The position numbers and the translations under genes were made by a program. From contig OX359193.1 of NCBI GenBank assembly GCA_947172415.1, positions 7,248,501-7,312,500 on the forward strand: 64,000 nt of DNA, given 5' to 3'. The notes beneath the pieces were generated by a model. It saw only the letters and a list, made by a program, of their open reading frames with translations, did not search any database and was not told the origin of the DNA. Within the stretch, counting starts at the first letter, position 1; each line of letters starts with the position of its first letter. Origin of the DNA: Chondrosia reniformis (taxonomy: Eukaryota > Porifera > Demospongiae > Chondrillida > Chondrillidae). Shown here piece after piece: positions 14,619 through 23,933 of this stretch.

Positions 14619-15663
14619 ATGGGTGTAGCATATATATCGTGCGATACTATTTTGAAAATTATCGGCATACGAAGTTAAAATGTTTTGACATGAATGGGGC
14701 AACTAGAAACACGCAGGGACAGTCCAGAACGCAGCTGTCAGAAGGCCTTTACATAGAGGCAGGTAGCCATTATGCTATTACTGCAATTGAGATTGAGTGT
14801 GGCTGGTTATACCAGTTTACGTTCATATCGGAACACCTCTCGCTAAAATCGTTTCTACATGGGACCAGAAAAGTTGGTCTCCTCCGCCAATCAAGACACT
14901 TACAGGATTCTATCCATTTTTCCCAGTTTCTAGATGAACCACGAATACTGGATATACCTTTAAAATGGCTTGGAACGATGCACTCATCCCGAATTAACTT
15001 GATATAATTTGACTACATTTTTCTCGCAAATACCCTATTCTTAAGTATGGAATAGCGCCAACCACAATCGTTTCCTTTTGAAATTTTCTTGTTTAAATAG
15101 AAGCGCAAAACCTTATAAAGTAGGCCTACCTGGACACATCTCTATGGTGGTAGCGGTTCCCATAGAGGTTGGTAGCGCTTAGACTCTGAAGCTGTCTCCT
15201 AATCGGTTGGTGCCATAGAGACGTGCTCACCAATAATCCGGATTTCGGGGGGGTTCCACGTAATGTGGGATTGGCATCTGATATCTTAGGATTCATATGA
15301 GTCGGCCATATCGAGAAGAACTGGTTCTTCTCACGCAAGTGACACCCAAAGCTCAACTCGGCAGAGCGTTACCACCGATCCCGGCCTCTGAGCGTCGTGG
15401 ATGGTAGCGTTCGGTATGGTCCAACTTTTTTTCTTTGGAGTTTCGTTTGCCGTCGATCGGCAAAATTTCACTTTAACGACATCCATATAATATATGTGGA
15501 TATAAACTGCTTCAACAACAATCAAGTACTACACAGTGCATATCCATGTGTATAAGAAATCTTTCAAAGAGTTCTATTTTTTCAGAAATATATACAGTAC
15601 GGCATGTTCACTCTTACACCTACTCAAGGTCGGCCATTTATAGAATTACGCAATTAGGGTTAG
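14619..15663. repeat. Spacer unit embedded in the satellite, copy 3
   Basis: Third copy of the spacer, 5,605 bp after copy 2. It shares GGATTTCGGGG with copy 2 and has private changes such as CGTTTGCCGTCG (others CGTTGGCCGTCG) and TATAGAATTACG (others TATAGTATTACG). It is flanked by TTAA on both sides, and the 122-residue frame is intact (14,639-15,007). Confidence 0.85.
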
Positions 15664-15968
15664 TTAATGTATGATGAGAAATTTATGTAGAAATCAGAAT
15701 TTCTAAAACTGTTTGGAAATGTTTCATACATGTCTGTGAATGTAGACACAAAGTTTAAACTTCATATTTAGCCATTTGACAGAGTTACAGCACTAAGTGT
15801 ACATTGTATTAAGAAAATGTATGGGGAAAGATAGGGTAAATTTATGTAAAAATCAAAATTTCTAAAACTGTTTGGAAATGTTTCATACTTGTATGTGAAT
15901 GTGGATACCAAGTTTAAGCTTCAAATTTACCAATTTGACAGAGTTCCATCACTAAATGTACATTTAAG
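15664..15968. repeat. Two shortened, diverged satellite monomers right of spacer copy 3
   Basis: The same atypical pair as in copies 1 and 2, with scattered changes (for example GAGTTCCATCACTAAATG where the others read GAGTTACATCACTCAATG). Only about four and a half ordinary monomers follow before the array ends. Confidence 0.83.
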
Positions 15969-16720
15969 TTAATGTATGGTGAGAGATAGGGCAAATGTAA
16001 AGATTTATGAAAATTTCAAATTGTCATTGGAAATGTTTCATACATGTCTGTGAATGCTGACAGCAAGTTTGAGCTTCATATCTTTCCATTTGACAGAGTT
16101 AGAGCACCAAATGTACATTAATATACTGGAATACCAAATTAATGTATAGTGAGAGATAGGGCAAATGTAAAGATTTATGAAAATTACAAATTCTCATTGG
16201 AAATGTTTCATACATGTCTGTGAATGCTGACAGAAAGTTTGAGCTTCATATCTTTCCATTTGACAGAGTTAGAACACCAAATGTACATTAATATACTGGA
16301 ATACCAAACTAATGTATGGTGAGAGATAGGGCAAATGTAAAGATTTATGAAAATTTCAAATTCTCATTGGAAATGTTTCATACATGTCTGTGAATGCTAA
16401 CAGCAAGTTTGAGCTTCATATCTTTCCATTTGACAGAGTTAGAGCACCAAATGTACATTAATATACTGGAATACCAAACTAATGTATGGTGAGAGATAGG
16501 GCAAATGTAAAGATTTATGAAAATTTCAAATTCTCATTGGAAATGTTTCATACATGTCTGTGAATGCTGACAGCAAGTTTGAGCTTCATATCTTTCCATT
16601 TGACAGAGTTAGAGCACCAAATGTACATTAATATACTGGAATACCAAATTAATGTATTGTGAGAGATAGGGCAAATGTAAAGATTTATGAAAATTTCAAA
16701 TTGTCATTGGAAATGTTTCA

Positions 16721-16900
16721 TTTAACGGACATAGCTTCAGGATAGGAGCAGCTTCATCTGCCTCTCAAGCTGGTGTCCCGGAAACCACAATCAAGATTCT
16801 TGGGAGGTGGAGGAGCATGGCGTATCAAGGGTACATCAGGCCCTCAACCAATACTCTGGCCCAAGTATCTCAGCAGCTGGCTAAAACCGATGGGCAATAG
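16721..16900 (+). mobile_element. C-terminal fragment of a tyrosine recombinase, probably of a DIRS/Ngaro-like or related element
   Basis: An open frame with no start codon runs from the satellite junction at 16,721 to a TAG at 16,898-16,900 and gives 59 residues. It begins FNGHSFRIGAASS, continues through IKILGRWRSMAYQGYIRP and ends at TDGQ. These are the last catalytic blocks of the tyrosine recombinase family: the H-x-x-R box (HSFR), the tryptophan in the GRW block, and a following tyrosine that would be the nucleophile. The GHSFRIGAA wording is typical of recombinases in YR retrotransposons and related animal elements (family knowledge). The N-terminal part and the first catalytic arginine are missing because the satellite replaces them, so this copy cannot be active. 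Confidence 0.85.
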
Positions 16901-17185
16901 GCATTAATTCCTTGCCTATACACGTTTTGTTAAATGCTATACTTGAAAACACTATGCTCCTTCAAGATTTTAGCTCTGCATTATTGTATTTTATTTGTGC
17001 ACGGCATATGTGTCCATATAATAGCTATATAGGTATAGTTCATTTCACTGCCATTTTCACATTATATACATGCACGTATGCATTCATTAATGATTTGATG
17101 TATTTACTTTTAATGTAATTTTGGTTCATGTTTTATGGTTCATATAAAATTAAATAGGTTTTACACACCTGGGGGATCCTTTTCA
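16901..17185. other. AT-rich stretch after the recombinase fragment
   Basis: No conserved coding signal is seen. A 68-residue plus-strand frame (16,912-17,118) is hydrophobic, of low complexity and unlike any protein I know. The stretch is probably the 3' non-coding part of the truncated mobile element. Confidence 0.4.
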
Positions 17186-17317
17186 GGACCTTGGGTCTGT
17201 GCCCCCCGGTGTGTCCTCTTCTGTGAGTCAATGTTAGTATATAGTTTGACTCATACTGTTAGGCTCAAGGGGGTTAAGTACAAGGGTCAAAGGACACGGT
17301 GGGTGCAACCCAGGTCC
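17186..17317. repeat. Large imperfect inverted repeat (hairpin)
   Basis: The left arm at 17,186-17,216 (GGACCTTGGGTCTGTGCC then CCCCGGTGTGTCC) is the imperfect reverse complement of the right arm at 17,292-17,317 (GGACACGGTGGGTGC then AACCCAGGTCC). Nested inside are GAGTCAA (17,225-17,231) and its complement TTGACTC (17,246-17,252). It is GC-richer than the flanks. It lies 285 bp after the recombinase fragment and may be a terminal or internal complementary repeat of that element, as DIRS-type elements have; this is inference. Confidence 0.7.
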
Positions 17318-17511
17318 CATACGCCAAGGAGGTTCTCATTCAATGAGTCCCTCTAGCCAGATTGGGTAGATCTAGAGTCTATTTATATAGAGGATTACTC
17401 TATATAGGCTTGGGGTATCATGCACTATAGATGTACTCGTAGGCACTGGAGAACCAACTAGTCCAGAGGTGAGGAGTCATTAACTACCAGTAGATTTTTA
17501 ATATAGCCAAA

Positions 17512-17879
17512 ATGGCCGATACATCGGACGTGGAAACGTGGTCCGACCGTTCAGACACAGAATGTGCACCGTACGAGGAATCTATTGTCAAGGAGTCAGA
17601 GTACTCGCCCGTAGCTATGGCGAAAGAGATAAAAGAAAAGAAAATACTTGTAAATACTTCATCACAAACGGGTGATCAGTTAACGTGGAGGGATTTCTTA
17701 AAGGAAGGTTGGCGAATGTAACGAAGTGCATTTCTCTGTAGTGAAATAAGAAGTGTTTTCTAATCGGTTATATCATCTATGTGAACCGCGTTCCCGTTTG
17801 TGTAGGTTTTCATGTTGCTGTGAGTGTTCTATTCATTGGCTTAGCATCAGCTATAGTGTGGAGTGCTTTTAAAAAATAA
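17512..17879 (+). CDS. Small predicted tail-anchored membrane protein, two exons
   Basis: Exon 1 is 17,512-17,707, starting at an ATG with good context (CCAAAATGGCC). Exon 2 is 17,806-17,879 and ends in TAA. Joined at a phase-1 GTTGGC donor and a TTTGTGTAG acceptor, they give 89 residues. The N-terminal part is acidic and polar (MADTSDVETWSDRSDTE). Next comes a stretch reading LTWRDFLKEG, then a single hydrophobic helix (VAVSVLFIGLASAIVW) and a short SAFKK tail. That layout suggests a tail-anchored protein of the ER or outer mitochondrial membrane. A better-looking donor ten bases later (AAT then GTAACG) shifts the frame and gives a cysteine-rich ending without a helix. I do not recognise the family. 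Confidence 0.55.
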
Positions 17880-18120
17880 CGTCATCTAAGCCTACATGTA
17901 TGCTGAAATGGAGAAGTTCTTCTGCTGAATAGATATTGATCTATTAAATTTGAATCATTATTTAATCAGCCGTGAAAATTTTACATAACTAACTTTTAAT
18001 AGTAACAAATTATTTTATCAATCTGCATATATCCACTGTAACTGTAAAACACTACACGTTGTGGTTTGCTTATCTATTGTCGAGAATATGGCGACATAAC
18101 ATGGAAGATCCTGGTTATCG

Positions 18121-21100
18121 ATGCTGCTGAATCTTATTGCGAGATCAAATGCGTGGCGGAACTACTCCCGCACGCACGGACGACGCAGATGGTTCTCCAG
18201 TGGTGCAGAGGATGCGACCAAGGTAGCTTAGGAGTCTTTGGAAGCAAATACAATAGAATGCATGCATCTACTACAGTTAATTAGGCCATCCTGAGTGATT
18301 ATATGTTAACCATGTCACTGAATATCCCATAATTATGCAAAGTCAGCTTTACTTTACTAACAATGTAGCCATTTGATAAAATCTTGATTGCCAACAGAGG
18401 AGAGATAGCGTGTCGTGTGATAAAGACTTGCAGGGAGATGGGGATCAAAGCGGTTGCTATATTTAGCGATGCGGATGCACAAGCAGTAAGCTCCAAACTG
18501 TACATTCATCCCCAACCTTTACCAGCACCTTGGCAGCACACACATTGACATTGCATGTGGTGTTTGTACCTGCTCCAGCTTCATGTTAAAATGGCTGACG
18601 AGGCGGTCAATGTAGGCCCCGCCATGGCTGCAGACAGCTACCTCAACATGGATGCTATAATGAAAGCAATCAGGACCACAGGCTCACAAGCAGTAGGTGG
18701 CAGAGCGATGCACATGTAGTTCATGTGCTATTCATTCTCTATACATTAGGTCCATCCTGGATATGGCTTCTTTTCTGAGAATCAAGCATTTGCCCAAGCT
18801 CTAGTTAGTGAATAGTGTTGAGTTGTAAAGAGCTTTTTAAATACTCACTGGTCATGTTTAGGAGAAAATGAAGGTAACATTTATTGGACCCGGTGTCCAT
18901 GCTATTGGAGTGATGGGGGACAAACTGGAGAGCAAACGGACAGCAGAGAATGCAAAAGTTAACACCATTCCGGGCTATGATGGCATTGTGAAGGTACAGA
19001 ATCATGTGATTATGTAGAGTTGAGATTGATAATAACTTTGTCAATTCAAGTCTACTTTTATCACACTTTAGGATGAAAATGAAGCTGTTAAACTTGCCAA
19101 TGAAATTGGTGAGTGTCTCATCTGTGATTGGTATAGGTTATATGTAAATTTCATACAATGTCAGTGTGACAACCTTAATGAAGTTGGTTCATCTTAAAAT
19201 CCATTACCCCATTCTCCCAGGCTACCCTGTCATGCTAAAAGCAAGTGCTGGCGGAGGAGGCAAAGGGATGAGAATTGCTTGGAATGATGAAGAAACAGTT
19301 AAAGGATTTAAATTAGCATCCGATGAAGCAAGATCTGCTGTCAAAGACGACAGACTGCTGATAGAGAAGTTTATTGATAAACCTCGTCACATTGAAGTCC
19401 AAGTGTTGGGAGACCAGCACGGGAATGTTGTAAGTTCCTCTCTCCATCAGCAGTTTACCATCAGTAACAGTTTGTGTGTTGTAATGGCATCAGATATACC
19501 TGAATGAGAGGGAATGTTCCATTCAAAGAAGGAACCAAAAGGTGATCGAAGAAGCTCCGAGGTATTGCAGTTGTTCAGAGGTATTCTCCTCTTTTATGAT
19601 CGCACCCTCTCATTCCATTCTCCTTATTTGGTTAACAGTACATTTATAGACCCGGATACCCGACAGGCCATGGGAGAGCAAGCGGTGGCGTTGGCCAAGG
19701 CTGTGGACTACTGTTCTGCCGGGACTGTAGAGTTTCTGGTGGATTCTAAAAAGAACTTTTATTTCTTAGAAATGAACACACGACTACAGGTAAGGCTAAT
19801 GGATCATATGCTCTCAGCCCAACCGTAGCCCCGCCCACATTGACAGGTGGAACACCCAATCACTGAGTGCATAACTGGAGTGGACTTGGTGAAGGAGATG
19901 ATCAACGTGGCGGCCGGGAACCCACTGTCTCTGAGGCAATCTGATGTTGGTATCAATGGCTGGGCTGTGGAGGCAAGAGTGTATGCGGAGGTGAGCTAGC
20001 GTAAAGATGGCCGTCAGATATATAGTTGTTCTTTGTTGTGCTTCTCTGACAGGATCCAGTTAGATTCCTTCCTTCAATTGGGTTCTTGTCGAGGTATTCA
20101 GAACCAAAGGGCCTGCCTGGATTGGAGAATGTGAGTCACTTACAAAATATCTAAGTCATATGAAATAGAAAATGTTTCTGTGCCAGTATGTCTAAACCAT
20201 CATGGCTTCCCTTCCTGTCACCTCAGGTTAGAGTGGACACTGGCATCATAGAAGGGAGTACCATAAGCATGTATTATGACCCCATGATATCAAAGGTACA
20301 GTTACCAGGCAACACTAAAGGAAACAGGACTACGTGTGTACTCTTGGGAATGCCATTCCACACTGACTTCATACAGCATGTGACATCTGATTATAGACCA
20401 GCACAGCATGCCTAAAGCCTAGGATAGGACCAGAGTCCTCCTAATTAATAGACTGTACCGGAGTGTCCCGTTCTCTGGTTCTACTTCACTTGTTTGTTAA
20501 ACTCTTCCTGAGGTGCAATGGGCATGTGACTTAAGTTTCCATCTGTCCTTAGCTGGTGACTTATGGTGCAGACAGAGGAGAAGCTCTCAAGGTTATGGCT
20601 AAAGCTCTAGATAACTACTGCATACAAGGTATGCATGTAACAGTACAGTCCTTCATTGGCTGTGACCTACAGCGTATCATCCATTTCTTTGCGTGTAGTT
20701 AAAGTGCATTCACATATAATAATAATATAATAATGTTTAGTACCTTTACAAACATAGCACTCACTGTATACGTGCATATGAATGGTTCAAAGATTGTGGT
20801 GCTATTGATAGCATTGCTTTGTTACATGACTCAGAGGTGTAGACTTTAAGGTACTATAGTACCAATTACTTTGCAATGTCTTTATTACTAACTAACTGTC
20901 CCTGCCAATGGTCCCCTGCCTTTAGGAGTGAAGCACAATATTCCTATTCTACGTGACATCATCACAAACCCAAGGTTCCAGGCTGGGAACATTACTACCA
21001 ATTTCATACAAGAGGAGTATCCTGAAGGGTTCAAAGGTCGTCACCTTGACAACAAAGAGAAACTCCAGCTTGTTGCAGCTGCAGTCTACATGCATGTGGA

Positions 21101-23024
21101 GAGACTTGAGGCAGCCAAAGGTTTCCTCAATCAAGACAGGTACTGCACAAGAATAATCCAACACACACCACTTTTCAACATGCTACATCTACTTTAGAGT
21201 AAAAGGCCTATAGGGAACTAAACCTAGTGAGAGATATGGATGAGGATACAAGACTTTTCTCCAACTTCTTCTCCATTGGGTCACAAGTACATATCATACG
21301 AACTGTGTACTTCAATATCCTTGGGGTTTTGAATGTTAAACATTTTAAGTATATATAAATGGACACGTCTTTACTCTGTGAAGGGTCTATTCAGGGGAGA
21401 CAGATCTGCTGAACTCTTGGAAGTTGTTGGCTTGTATTGGAGATGAGAGGTTTAGCACAACAGCTTATTATGATGAGGATGGATTCCAGATTCAAATTGA
21501 TGAAGAAAAGATCAATTTGGAATGTAACTGGAGTTTAGGTGAGCCTGTGATGAGAGCCCTGATTAGCGGAGAAGAGGTCACCATCCAATATGAAGGCAGA
21601 AAAGGACAAATACTGCAGCTTAGGCACTATGGCAACCAGGTACAGTGAAGTATCACCTGTGAATGTTGCCATAGCAACTAGATACATGAAAGTGTATTTC
21701 TAAGGTAGTTTCATGTTATTTTATTTTTGTAGTATGATGTTACTGTATATGATGAGAACCAAACTGAATTCATTGATATAGTCCCAAGTCAAGCTGATGT
21801 GAGTGTATCTTCAGTAGTTTTAGTATGTGTACTTCTATCAGCTTTGAACCTTCTTCCCATGCAATCTCTTCTCTGTGGTGTACCAGAAACAAGATGATAA
21901 CGTACTAAGAGCACCCATGCCAGGTGTTGTTAAATCAGTCCTCTGTAAAGTGGGAGATGAGGTTAGTATAGCTATGGCTATAGGACTGTGATAAAGTAAA
22001 CTTTGCAGGTACAGGTCAACTTTGATTTGTGATTGTGGTGTAGTCAAGAAATTATATGGCTTCATCATAACTGTTTTATGATGTCCTTGAATGCATGTCC
22101 TTGGAGACACCACCACACTATGGTACTTATAGAGAGGTGGACAAATCAGGTTTTTGTGCTTAATAGGCTATAGCTATATGCATTGTTACAGCTCAATGCA
22201 CTGCATTGTCTACACTTCCTGCTCAACAGATACAGACCATGTATAATCTGAAACTCAATTTTATGAGGCTAAGGGAAATAGGATTGACTGTTTCCTAGAC
22301 CTATTACCTAGGCAACAACTGTGCCACATGCAGATCTGTTCTGGGGGGTCCACCATTCATCATGGCCCTGGGAGGAGTCTCTGTCTTCTTCTCTAAATCC
22401 TAAGTTCTAAATGTATGGTACAAGGGAGGTATGTCAGACCACATAGTGCCCTCTTAAATTATCTTACAGACTATTCAAGATGTGTCAAGTATATATAAGA
22501 TAGGAAGCCATATTTCTGACAGTCTGTTTACTACATATAGTCTACTTGTACATTAGGATGTGTAGCCAGCAATTAAGTCTTTAGTGTGTTAATACAATAT
22601 GTAGGTTGAGGTTGGAATGGAGGTGTTAACACTCGAGGCCATGAAAATGCAGATGCCCTTATTTGCTCCTAATACTGGAAAGGTTAGCCTCACAGCCCAA
22701 ATCATGTATTAATTCTATACATACCCTTTCCTATATATAGCAGCCTGAATCATGTATTAATTCTATACATACCCTTTCCTGTATATAGCAGCCTGAATCA
22801 TGTATTAATTCTATACATACCCTTTCCTGTATATAGCAGCCTGAATCATGCATGTATTAATTCTATACATACCCTTTCCTGTATATAGCAGCCTGAATCA
22901 TGTATTATATAAGCTAGTATTTCTTGCTTGATAGGTCACAGCCTTGTATGTCAAAGTCAATGACAACCTGATGGATGATGATATAATAATGGAAGTACTG
23001 ACACCAGAGAGACCACCGATTTAA
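18121..23024 (+). CDS. PCCA: Propionyl-CoA carboxylase alpha chain, mitochondrial (19 exons)
   Basis: Biotin-carrying subunit of the matrix enzyme that carboxylates propionyl-CoA to methylmalonyl-CoA. I reconstructed 19 exons joining in frame to about 709 residues (human is 728). Exon 1 (18,121-18,222) gives a targeting peptide ending [11 protein letters not shown]. Exon 2 (18,369-18,485) has the biotin carboxylase start [17 protein letters not shown]. Later exons give [11 protein letters not shown], the ATP-grasp glycine loop [14 protein letters not shown], the [13 protein letters not shown] block, and the [10 protein letters not shown] region specific to this class. The biotinyl domain near 21,885-22,680 ends in the acceptor motif EAMKMQ. 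The last exon ends PERPPI. The full glycine loop and biotin lysine suggest an active enzyme. MCCC1 is the main alternative; the tail and DPVRFLPS block favour PCCA. Confidence 0.95.
21176..21254 (-). repeat. Short interspersed repeat in PCCA intron 14
   Basis: The reverse complement of this stretch matches 41,927-42,005 in an intron of VPS13B over about 78 bp with few differences, including the core CTCACTAGGTTTAGTTCCC and TAGATGTAGCATGTTG. The similarity fades towards 21,290. It is a small interspersed element present in opposite orientation in two genes of this window. Confidence 0.8.
22690..22911. repeat. Intronic minisatellite, 48-bp unit
   Basis: About four and a half tandem copies of a unit containing AATCATGTATTAATTCTATA and CATACCCTTTCCTGTATATA, inside the last intron of PCCA. 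One copy has an extra CATG. The acceptor of the final exon lies about 25 bp downstream. Confidence 0.9.
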
Positions 23025-23083
23025 TATAGTACATTTGACCCACTTCAGCTTAATACTTTGCAGTTGTGGTTTAAGTGATAACA

Positions 23084-23089
23084 AATAAA
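23084..23089 (+). terminator. Poly(A) signal of PCCA
   Basis: AATAAA lies 60 bp after the PCCA stop codon, in an AT-rich 3' region that converges on the minus-strand gene ending at 23,214. This is the only canonical signal in the short interval; a second AATAAA-like site (AAATAAAATT) follows near 23,137. Confidence 0.6.
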
Positions 23090-23213
23090 ATATATGTACA
23101 TCCATAAGTATAAAAGACATTTGATACACAGTAAAGAAATAAAATTGATGAATAGGTTTAAAATGAGCGTAGAGTGATTTATAGGCTAGCGTTTGACGTT
23201 CCTAGCTATTGTA

Positions 23214-23603
23214 TTACAGCTGCACATTCAGATGAGAGCTTTCAACTGACGGGACTTGTAGAAGCGTGGGACTAGTTATTTGGCCAAACTGCGCGTCGGT
23301 TCTTTTCTCTAATGTCTTACTGTTAATGCTGTACTTGGAGGAAGAGTCGGAAAAGCATTCTTCAGTTGTCTTTATGCTTGATAAGGAGTTTGTGACGCGT
23401 ATGTGCGGCTCGCGCCAAGTAATAGTACGTCGAACGACAGGAACCTCTCTTTTTCTCTGAGTAAATCCGAACCATAGAAAGATTACTACTCCGACTAATA
23501 CGCTACTAACAAATACGACAGATATCACAATCACTAGGATGTATTGTCCACCAAGATCATTTCCAAGTACTTCGGTTGCATCGCTTGTTGAATTATGCTC
23601 CAT
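23214..23603 (-). CDS. Small single-pass membrane protein, unknown family
   Basis: A single open frame of 129 residues starts at MEHNSTSDATEV. The short N-terminal part has an N-glycosylation site (NST, residue 4). Residues of about 21-47 form one long hydrophobic helix (YILVIVISVVFVSS onward to FLWFGF) followed by the basic stop-transfer stretch TQRKREVPVVRR. The remaining 75 residues are polar and serine-rich and would be cytoplasmic. The last residues, NVQL, fit a class II PDZ ligand. It has no signal peptide, so a type III topology is likely. It converges tail-to-tail on PCCA. An upstream exon cannot be excluded, and I do not recognise the family. Confidence 0.6.
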   Translation of the reverse strand: MEHNSTSDATEVLGNDLGGQYILVIVISVVFVSSVLVGVVIFLWFGFTQRKREVPVVRRTITWREPHIRVTNSLSSIKTTEECFSDSSSKYSINSKTLEKRTDAQFGQITSPTLLQVPSVESSHLNVQL

Positions 23604-23933
23604 CTATAAAGCTTCAACAACTTTGCAGCCCCAGGGTCCAGTTAATTAAGCGAGTACACCACTCGCAATCTCTGTATTTTTTAGACTGATTTACAGACGC
23701 TATATCCTTGGCCCAGTCGACTGAAATTGGAACTCCTCTATTGTTTAGCTGCTAAAATTGGATATACTTTATACGAACGCATTACATTACCATACCTCGC
23801 TATTATATAACTAAGTTAAGAGAAGTCGTGTAAGTGGCACTCTATAGAGGCAGCACGTTTTCCATTTCAAACAAAAATAGGGTCAAAGTGCATATGTGAA
23901 CTTGTTTTAATATAATTAATGAATTAATGGAGT

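Larger units (their letters stand above)
1..16720. repeat. Satellite array, 170-bp monomer, with higher-order structure
   Basis: Landmarks such as the phrase ATGTTTCATACATGTCTGTG recur at exactly 170-bp steps (71, 241, 411 and onward). Two main monomer variants alternate irregularly. Type A has TTCTCATTGGAAATGTTTCA and GACAGCAAGTTTGAGC; type B has AAACTCTTTGGAAATGATTC and GACACCAAGGTTTAGC. Three copies of a 1,045-bp spacer interrupt the array at 3,070, 9,014 and 14,619. The array starts before base 1 and ends at 16,720 inside a monomer. The many 68-residue minus-strand open frames are by-products of the repeat. Monomers close to nucleosome length are common in centromeric and pericentromeric satellites; that role here is inference. 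Confidence 0.98.

Noticed and set aside
20949-21164. Open frames antisense to or out of phase with PCCA exon 14
   Set aside because: The plus frame beginning [17 protein letters not shown] carries the conserved carboxylase sequence; the others are shadows.
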